Source: Mycobacterium sp. (GTDB lineage: Bacteria > Actinomycetota > Actinomycetes > Mycobacteriales > Mycobacteriaceae). From it: 6,357 nucleotides of DNA. Below are positions 1 through 4,685 of the stretch, in pieces. A program made the position numbers and the translations under genes. Numbering within the stretch: position 1 is the first letter of the stretch; the number at the start of each line of letters is the position of its first letter. Below the pieces are notes generated by a model. It ran no database searches and had not been told where the DNA came from. It saw nothing but the letters and a program-made list of their open reading frames with translations. Location of the stretch: NCBI GenBank assembly GCA_025965815.1, contig JAOPWF010000472.1:1-6357 (forward strand). Reading direction: 5' to 3'.

Positions 1-342
1 GATGACCAGATCCGCGACGGCGAGCAGGCTGGCCCACCGGGGCCCGGAGGAGTCCTCGACCAGACGCAGTCTCTTCTGCAGACCGTGTTCGGTCGCCCGC
101 CGCACGACGGCACTGCGGTGTGCACCGGTTCCCAGCAGCACGAGCTGCACCGGGCAGGTCTGCTGGACCGCGAGGAATGCGGCGGCCAGTTGTCGGGCGT
201 GCCCGGGGTCGTCGAACGGACCGACCGCGACCATGGTCGGCAGGTCTGCGAGCCGGAGCCACGACCGGGTGATCACCGACTCCCGCCGCAAGATCCGTCG
301 TGCATCGGTCAACGGCTGGACCTGCGCCACTGCGCGGCTCAT
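1..342 (-). CDS. Glycosyltransferase-like protein (GT-B C-terminal domain), 3' end outside window
   Basis: This open frame of 114 codons starts at an ATG (342-340) and runs off the left edge without a stop. Its start overlaps the aquaporin stop as ATGA, so it is probably translationally coupled to that gene. From about residue 36 the protein reads MVAVGPFDDPGHARQLAAAF, then VQLVLLGTG near residue 75 and LLAVADLVI at the cut end. This order (a 'vGrf' strand, a helix with 'l..A', the 'l.lvG.G' strand, a 'v......ll..aDl.v' stretch) is the nucleotide-sugar-binding C-terminal half of family 4-type GT-B glycosyltransferases. Only about 35 residues precede it, so the usual N-terminal acceptor domain is absent or reduced. 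The catalytic EX7E region would lie beyond the edge. Donor and acceptor cannot be told. A distant GT-B-like fold with no transferase activity remains possible. Confidence 0.6.
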   Translation of the reverse strand, partial: MSRAVAQVQPLTDARRILRRESVITRSWLRLADLPTMVAVGPFDDPGHARQLAAAFLAVQQTCPVQLVLLGTGAHRSAVVRRATEHGLQKRLRLVEDSSGPRWASLLAVADLVI

Positions 343-1052
343 CGGTCGGCCGGGTTCAGCGCGCGGAAGGTGGCTCCGGCGGCGGCGCCGGCCAGGACCT
401 GGGCGACCAGGTACACCCAGAGCGTGGGCCAGGCGAACATGCCCATCGCGGCGGCGCCGAGGGTGACGGCTGGGTTGAATGCGCCACCGGAGATTGAGCC
501 GACCGCAAACGCGCCGGCTACCACGGTGAAGCCAATCGCCAAACCGTAGAACGAATTGTCCGGGTGGCTCTTGCTGGTGGCCACGTTGAGCACCACGTAG
601 CACAGCGCGAAGGTGAACAACAGCTCCACCACGAAGGCGGCCACCAGTGTGGCACCGGCCAGGGTCAGCGTTGCCGTTGCTGCTGGGTGCGCGGGGTCGA
701 CGATTGTGCGCACCACCGCCGCGGCGAGCAGCCCGGCGGCGAGTTGCACAATCCAGTACGCGGCAGCGTCACGCAGGCCTATCCGGCGCCGCACCAGGGC
801 TGCCACGGTGACTGCAGGGTTGTAGTGGCCGCCTGAGATGTGACCGCCGGCGTAGATCATCACCATCAGCACTGCACCGATGGCTAGCGGGGCGAGCGGG
901 CTGCCGCTTCGTACGGCGGCACCGACGGTGAACACCAGGAAGAACGTTCCGATCGCCTCGACTGCATACTTCGCACCCGGCCGAGGGCCCGGGTCGGCCT
1001 TGATGCTTTGCTCGCCGGTGACTCCACCGGCTGGTGCTTGGGTAGTGACCAT
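339..1052 (-). CDS. Aquaporin / MIP-family channel with atypical selectivity filter
   Basis: An integral membrane channel of the major intrinsic protein family, 237 residues, a usual length for bacterial members. Both half-helix signatures are present: HYNPAVT (N78-P79-A80) and AFNPAVT (N193-P194-A195), each preceded by an SGG turn, within six hydrophobic segments at roughly 31-48, 54-72, 95-115, 134-155, 168-186 and 209-228. Residues 1-28 are a polar cytoplasmic N-terminus. The start at 1052 is chosen over an upstream in-frame start at 1118 because a strong AAGGAG lies 8 bases before it. Aligning to E. coli AqpZ from memory, the aromatic/arginine filter F43/H174/T183/R189 becomes I58/A181/G190/V196, so the hallmark arginine after the second NPA is missing. 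This predicts a wider, less polar pore, so water or glycerol specificity should not be assumed. It is followed by the glycosyltransferase-like gene with a 4-base overlap. Family assignment is secure; the substrate is unknown. Confidence 0.93.
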   Translation of the reverse strand: MVTTQAPAGGVTGEQSIKADPGPRPGAKYAVEAIGTFFLVFTVGAAVRSGSPLAPLAIGAVLMVMIYAGGHISGGHYNPAVTVAALVRRRIGLRDAAAYWIVQLAAGLLAAAVVRTIVDPAHPAATATLTLAGATLVAAFVVELLFTFALCYVVLNVATSKSHPDNSFYGLAIGFTVVAGAFAVGSISGGAFNPAVTLGAAAMGMFAWPTLWVYLVAQVLAGAAAGATFRALNPADR

Positions 1053-1060
1053 GTCCGTGA

Positions 1061-1066
1061 CTCCTT
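1061..1066 (-). promoter_or_regulatory. Shine-Dalgarno site of the aquaporin gene
   Basis: On the minus strand AAGGAG sits 8 bases upstream of the ATG at 1052. It is the strongest ribosome-binding match I noticed near a start in the window. It decides the start against the 22-residue longer form beginning at 1118. Confidence 0.8.
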
Positions 1067-1161
1067 GAATTGCGTCTGGAACACCCAGAGTCGCCGCACC
1101 CGTGGGCAATGTCGTCAACGCTGTCGGCCATCTGTACCGGTGACCAGCCCTACTCCGGCAT

Positions 1162-1220
1162 ACCTGCCAGCTGCAACGAGCCCGACCGCGCGCGGTCGAC
1201 TCAGGTCAGTTGCAGCAGGT
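1162..1220 (-). terminator. Extended imperfect dyad between response regulator and aquaporin (terminator or 5'-leader hairpin)
   Basis: The centre is a perfect 16-bp palindrome, CGACCGCGCGCGGTCG, at 1183-1198. Outside it, CTGCAAC (1171-1177) pairs with GTTGCAG (1209-1215), and ACCTG (1162-1166) pairs with CAGGT (1216-1220). The stems are separated by an asymmetric internal loop and a 4-base bulge. Read on the minus strand it lies 50 bases after the response-regulator stop and 110 bases before the aquaporin start. There is no U-run, so a classical intrinsic terminator is not proven; mycobacterial terminators often lack one. A structured aquaporin leader or a protein-binding palindrome would fit equally. 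Confidence 0.4.
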
Positions 1221-1269
1221 TGGCGCAAGTAGCGCAATGTCTTTGGGCCCAGGAGGCCACAGCAGCAGG

Positions 1270-1638
1270 TTAGTTGCGCAGCAGGTTGCGGATGGCGTCG
1301 CAGGACAGCGCTGACTTGGCGAGGAACCCCACAGCGGGGCTGGCTGCGATCATTTCCGCGAAGTCCTGCGCCGCATGGGTCGAAACCAGTATCACCGGCG
1401 ATGGCGATGCCACTCGGTGGAGTTGCTCGGCGAGGTCAAAGCCACTCTCCGGACCGAGGCAGATGTCGACCAGCGTGACATCGGGCCGTAGTTCTTCGAA
1501 GCGACGAAGCGCTTCACAGCTGGACGCCGCCACACCGACGACAGTAATGCCTTGGCATGTCAGCAAGCCGCGCGCGGCGTCGGCGAAGACAGCGCTGTCA
1601 TCAACGATGAGGCAACGCAAGTCTTCCTTCAACAGCAT
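1270..1638 (-). CDS. Single-domain response regulator (receiver domain only)
   Basis: A cytoplasmic phosphoacceptor of 122 residues made only of a CheY-like receiver, with no output domain. Key residues are visible: acidic pair D13-D14 (IVDDS), phospho-acceptor D58 (TLVDIC), S86 (VILVST), switch aromatic F105 and K108 (GFLAKSA). It ends 14 residues after K108, which leaves room for the last helix only. The ATG at 1638 is preferred because GGGAAG lies 8 bases upstream; an in-frame TTG at 1659 would add seven residues. It is divergent from the aldo-keto reductase operon and upstream, on the same strand, of the aquaporin. Such stand-alone receivers are common in actinobacteria and act by protein contact or as phosphate sinks. 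Five cysteines (9, 28, 41, 60, 113) are many for so short a protein. The partner kinase is unknown; the kinases at the right end are candidates only. Confidence 0.92.
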   Translation of the reverse strand: MLLKEDLRCLIVDDSAVFADAARGLLTCQGITVVGVAASSCEALRRFEELRPDVTLVDICLGPESGFDLAEQLHRVASPSPVILVSTHAAQDFAEMIAASPAVGFLAKSALSCDAIRNLLRN

Positions 1639-1705
1639 GCTTCGAGCTTCCCAGCGCAACTACCGGCCTGCATCCCGGCTAACCGGAACTCAGGGGTATC
1701 AACGG

Positions 1706-1778
1706 CCGCCAGCCGCACCACAGTGCCCCCGCGCTCCGCCGTTACCGCTGGCAGGCATGCAGAGCTTGCGGCTGGCGG
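1706..1778. repeat. Perfect 12-bp inverted repeat in the divergent intergenic region
   Basis: CCGCCAGCCGCA at 1706-1717 is the exact reverse complement of TGCGGCTGGCGG at 1767-1778, with a 49-base spacer that contains the small palindrome GCATGC (1755-1760). It lies between the response-regulator start (1638) and the aldo-keto reductase start (1865), where promoters for both directions must lie. It may be an operator pair or a foldable leader; no regulator can be assigned. Confidence 0.5.
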
Positions 1779-1864
1779 GATGGCGTAATGGGCGTCAGCG
1801 GTGGCGACACCGGCTCGCTGAATCGCAATTCTGGCATGGGAAACGAAAGAGATGGGGACGCGCT

Positions 1865-2845
1865 ATGAAGACAACCACACTGGGGCGAAGCGGATTGCAT
1901 GTGTCCCGCATCGCGTTCGGAACGTGGCAGCTCGGCGGCGACTGGGGCCGCTTCGATGAGCGCGCGGCCGTCACCGCGATACGACGCGCGCGAGAGCTGG
2001 GCGTCAACTTTTTCGACACCGCGCAGGGATACGGTTTCGGCGCTTCCGAACGGATCCTCGGCACGGCACTTCGTGACGAGCTGACCCGGGAGCGCGACGA
2101 AGTCGTGATCGCCACCAAGGGCGGTTTGCGCCAGACTTCGTCCGGCCTGGTCCGCGACGCAACTGCGGGGTGGCTGCGCACGGGCGTGGAGGCGAGCCTG
2201 ACGGCGCTGGGCGTCGACCACGTCGACCTGTACCAGGTGCACTGGCCGGACCCGACCGTGCCCGCCGCTGAGACGGCGGGCGCACTGCGCGACCTGATCA
2301 CCGAAGGCAAGATCCGCTATGTCGGCGTATCGAACTACGACGCCGCGCAGATGGCGGAGTTCTCCGCGAGCCTGCCAGTGGAAACCCTCCAGCCGCCGTA
2401 CCACCTGTTCCGGCGGGAGATCGAAGCGCAGGTGTTGCCGTACTGCCGTGCCGAAGACATCGGTGTCCTGGTTTACGGGCCGTTGGCACACGGCTTGCTG
2501 ACCGGAACGTTGAACGCGCACAGCCAGTTCGCCGCCGACGACTGGCGCAGCGCGAGTCCGGCTTTTTCCGGCGGAACCTACCTACATAACCTGGCGACGG
2601 TGCGCGCGCTGGAAACGTTTGCCGCCGAGCGGGGCATCACCGTCAGCCAGTTGGCGATCGCCTGGACGTTGGCGAATCCCGCGGTACACGTTGCGATCGT
2701 CGGCGCTCGGCGGGTGAACCACGTCGAGGACAGCCTCGGGGCCGCTGAGGTGTCGCTCAGTGACGCAGAGCTGGCGGAGATCGACGCGATCATGGCCACG
2801 GCGACGCCCGTCGGGGGACCCTCCCCAGAGGGCATGTTGTCGTGA
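1865..2845 (+). CDS. Aldo-keto reductase (NADPH-dependent), IolS/general-stress-like
   Basis: A soluble TIM-barrel oxidoreductase of 326 residues that would reduce aldehydes or ketones with NADPH. The catalytic tetrad is complete: D51 and Y56 (FFDTAQGYG), K85 (IATKGG) and H126 (YQVHWPD). Other family marks are the N-terminal strand with LGRSGLHVSRIAFGTWQLGG, GVSNY at 154-158, GPLAHGLLTG at 205-214 and the cofactor-phosphate segment VGARRVNHVEDSLGA at 279-293. The open frame extends far upstream, but the ATG at 1865 begins the typical 'MKTTTLGRSGL' start and has GGGGA 6 bases before it. It is the first gene of a three-gene operon; its TGA overlaps the next gene's GTG as GTGA. Layout resembles the AKR11/12 group (IolS, general stress protein 69), many of which have no known natural substrate. 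Fold and chemistry are secure, the substrate is not. Confidence 0.95.
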   Translation: MKTTTLGRSGLHVSRIAFGTWQLGGDWGRFDERAAVTAIRRARELGVNFFDTAQGYGFGASERILGTALRDELTRERDEVVIATKGGLRQTSSGLVRDATAGWLRTGVEASLTALGVDHVDLYQVHWPDPTVPAAETAGALRDLITEGKIRYVGVSNYDAAQMAEFSASLPVETLQPPYHLFRREIEAQVLPYCRAEDIGVLVYGPLAHGLLTGTLNAHSQFAADDWRSASPAFSGGTYLHNLATVRALETFAAERGITVSQLAIAWTLANPAVHVAIVGARRVNHVEDSLGAAEVSLSDAELAEIDAIMATATPVGGPSPEGMLS

Positions 2846-3759
2846 GCGGCCGGGCCCGACGTGTAGCCGTGCTGGGCACCGGGACGATGGGCGCCCCCAT
2901 CGCCCGCAACCTGCTCCGTGCACGATTCGACCTGAAAGTGTGGAACCGCAGCCCCGCCCGGGCCGCGGCACTGGTCGCCAGCGGTGCGCGGCAGGCGTCC
3001 ACCCCGGCGGAAGCGGTGACGGGTGCAGACGTGGTGATCACCATGCTGACTGACGGCGCCGCGGTCGAACACGTCATGGCCGGCCCGGCAGGCGCACTGT
3101 CCAACCTCACCCCGGGCGCGGTATGGATTCAGATGAGCACGGTCGGAGTGGAATGGTGCGAACGCCTGGCCACACTTGCTCGCCGGCACGGCGTGGTGTT
3201 CGTCGACGCCCCGGTATCGGGCAGCTCCGCGGTCGCCGAACAGGGCCAGCTGATCATCCTCGCCGCCGGCGACGGCCCTGTCAGGCTCTGCCTCGAACCC
3301 ATCTTCAAAGTACTTGGGAAACAGACGATCTGGCTGCAAAGCAGTGGCGACGGCAGCAAGCTGAAGCTCGCGTTGAACAACTGGTTGTCGGTGCTCGTTG
3401 AGGGCATGGTCGAAACTCTTACCCTCTGCGCGGCACTCGAGTTGGACCCACAGGTCTTCCTGACGGCGGTGTCCGCCGGACCACTGGCGTCGGAATATGC
3501 GCTCACCAAGGGCGAGGCGATGCTGAACGCCGAGTTCGTTCCGGGTTTCCCGCTACGCCACGCCGCCAAGGACGCCGAACTGGCGTTGAGCGCTGCGCAC
3601 CGACACGGTGTGGAACTGCCGTTGACCGGTGCGCTACTACCGCGCTGGCACCAAGCCATTGCCACCGACCACGGCGACGACGACATCGCTTCGGCCATCA
3701 CCGCCGCCGCCACGACCGCGTCGCCACCTGGCAAGCGCCTGATCGCCAGCACGACATGA
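2842..3759 (+). CDS. NAD(P)-dependent beta-hydroxyacid dehydrogenase (HIBADH/GLYR superfamily)
   Basis: A cytoplasmic dehydrogenase of 305 residues, the usual length for the beta-hydroxyacid dehydrogenase family (3-hydroxyisobutyrate dehydrogenase, tartronate/glyoxylate/succinic semialdehyde reductases). The N-terminal Rossmann motif is GTGTMGAPIARNLL (12-25). DAPVSGS (122-128) is the substrate-binding loop. The catalytic segment is GSKLKLALNN (171-180), with K175 and N179 in the GxxxKxxxN spacing. FPLRHAAKDAELAL near residue 230-245 is the C-terminal K-D motif. R36 (WNRSP) after the second strand suggests NADP(H) preference. The start is GTG at 2842 inside the GTGA overlap, with AGAGGG 9 bases upstream. 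It ends in ATGA with the transporter. Pairing with an aldo-keto reductase suggests carbonyl or semialdehyde detoxification, which is inference. The substrate cannot be read from sequence. Confidence 0.93.
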   Translation: MSGRARRVAVLGTGTMGAPIARNLLRARFDLKVWNRSPARAAALVASGARQASTPAEAVTGADVVITMLTDGAAVEHVMAGPAGALSNLTPGAVWIQMSTVGVEWCERLATLARRHGVVFVDAPVSGSSAVAEQGQLIILAAGDGPVRLCLEPIFKVLGKQTIWLQSSGDGSKLKLALNNWLSVLVEGMVETLTLCAALELDPQVFLTAVSAGPLASEYALTKGEAMLNAEFVPGFPLRHAAKDAELALSAAHRHGVELPLTGALLPRWHQAIATDHGDDDIASAITAAATTASPPGKRLIASTT

Positions 3760-4496
3760 CGCCTTTCGACAACGCTGAGTTACGGAGCGGCGCAGAACAT
3801 CCGGTGATCGAGCCGCATGCGCCGAATGTGGCCGGCCGATTGAATTGGTTGCGTGCCGGGGTTCTGGGCGCCAACGACGGAATCGTATCCACCGCGGGCC
3901 TGGTGGTCGGTGTTGCCGGAGCTACGACGGCCAGGGAGGTGATCTTCACTGCCGGCTTGGCCGGTCTCGTCGCGGGCGCAGTGTCGATGGCCCTCGGCGA
4001 GTATGTCTCGGTGAGTACCCAACGCGACACCCAGCGGGCACTGCTACTGAAGGAGCGCCATGAACTCGACGAGGCCCCCGAGGCGGAACTTCGCGAATTG
4101 ACCGGGCTCTACATGGCGAAAGGCCTGAGCCCACAGACCGCACGTACGGTGGCCGAGGAACTCACAGAACATGATGCATTCGCTGCCCATGTCGATGTGG
4201 AACTGGGCATCAACCCCGACGAGCTGTCCAATCCCTGGCAAGCCGCGATCTCCTCTGCGGTCGCGTTCACCTTGGGGGCGGTCATTCCGCTGATCGCCAT
4301 CCTGCTGCCGCCGGTTGGCGCCCGGGTCCCAGTGGCCTTCTTTTCGGTGTTGATAGCCCTGGCGCTGACCGGGACGGCCAGTGCCATCCTCAGCGGCGCG
4401 CGTAAGAGCCGGGCGGTCCTTCGTGTCGTAAGTGGCGGAGCGTTGGCGATGCTGGTGACCTACGGCATCGGTCAACTCGTGGCAATCCCGAGATGA
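3756..4496 (+). CDS. VIT1/CCC1 family iron/manganese transporter
   Basis: A membrane transporter of 246 residues. The family moves Fe2+ or Mn2+ out of the cytosol, in exchange for protons in the characterised plant member. After a polar N-terminus come GANDGIVSTAGLVVGVAGA (TM1, 38-56), TM2 ending in AVSMALGEYVSVSTQRD (75-91), a cytoplasmic helical metal-binding region (about 92-160), and three more membrane helices at roughly 162-186, 191-214 and 222-243. Translocation residues D41, M78 and E82 are present. Glutamates E100, E103, E111, E114 and E149 match in spacing the metal-binding glutamates I recall for eucalyptus VIT1. The methionine pair of that protein is H145-V146 here. The ATG overlaps the preceding stop (ATGA), and no strong ribosome-binding site is evident, so translation is probably coupled. 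Its presence in an oxidoreductase operon suggests control of free metal under redox stress (inference). Confidence 0.93.
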   Translation: MTPFDNAELRSGAEHPVIEPHAPNVAGRLNWLRAGVLGANDGIVSTAGLVVGVAGATTAREVIFTAGLAGLVAGAVSMALGEYVSVSTQRDTQRALLLKERHELDEAPEAELRELTGLYMAKGLSPQTARTVAEELTEHDAFAAHVDVELGINPDELSNPWQAAISSAVAFTLGAVIPLIAILLPPVGARVPVAFFSVLIALALTGTASAILSGARKSRAVLRVVSGGALAMLVTYGIGQLVAIPR

Positions 4497-4522
4497 GACG
4501 GCTCCGCCGGGCCGCCCCATTC

Positions 4523-4542
4523 TCGCGGACTAAGATCCGTAT
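4523..4542. promoter_or_regulatory. Weak DosR-box-like dyad overlapping a TAAGAT -10-like hexamer
   Basis: GGACTAAGATCC (4527-4538) matches 10 of 12 core positions of the DosR consensus GGACTWWAGTCC. Over the 20-position consensus only about 13 match. CGGA and TCCG form a short inverted repeat, and TAAGAT (4531-4536) fits the mycobacterial TANNNT -10 pattern, though no good -35 precedes it. It lies between the VIT stop and the sensor kinase. Chance occurrence is quite possible. Confidence 0.2.
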
Positions 4543-4547
4543 TGCGT

Positions 4548-4559
4548 ACATGCCCATGT
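4548..4559. repeat. Short palindrome ACATG-CC-CATGT upstream of the kinase
   Basis: Two perfect 5-base arms (4548-4552 and 4555-4559) with a 2-base spacer lie in the 189-base gap before the sensor kinase. Size and symmetry suit a dimeric regulator half-site pair, but a dyad this short can occur by chance. Confidence 0.25.
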
Positions 4560-4685
4560 CCGCAGCCATCGATCTGAGCCCACGTGATGATGCGGAAAAG
4601 CTCACAAGCGCCAGGCCGGCCATGGTCTACGCCAGCCATTACCCCCGACCGCCCTCAGATTGATGCGGAAGTAGGTCCGCCACCG

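Noticed and set aside
1053..1118. 22-residue N-terminal extension of the aquaporin from a start at 1118
   Set aside because: The strong AAGGAG directly before the ATG at 1052 and the absence of a comparable site before 1118 favour the shorter protein.
1243..1262. TTTGGGCCCAGGAGGCCA examined as a DosR box for the aquaporin
   Set aside because: Only the first half-site loosely fits; the core and second half do not match.
1694..1699. GGGTAT resembling a SigF -10 element before the aldo-keto reductase
   Set aside because: No GTTT-type -35 is found 15-17 bases upstream, and the distance to the gene start is long.
1274..1864. Upstream extension of the aldo-keto reductase frame, overlapping the response regulator on the other strand
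   Set aside because: The extra 197 codons show no aldo-keto reductase or other domain, lie antisense to a clear receiver gene, and the family's normal N-terminus begins at 1865.
1742..2521. Long minus-strand open frame opposite the aldo-keto reductase
   Set aside because: It is a GC-rich shadow frame with no recognisable domain, antisense to a gene with a complete catalytic tetrad.
2578..3752. Minus-strand open frames opposite the beta-hydroxyacid dehydrogenase
   Set aside because: Low-complexity Ala/Arg/Ser-rich translations without motifs; the plus strand encodes a complete enzyme.
4497..4520. GC-rich sequence after the VIT stop considered as an intrinsic terminator
   Set aside because: Only a 4-bp stem can be formed and there is no T-run.
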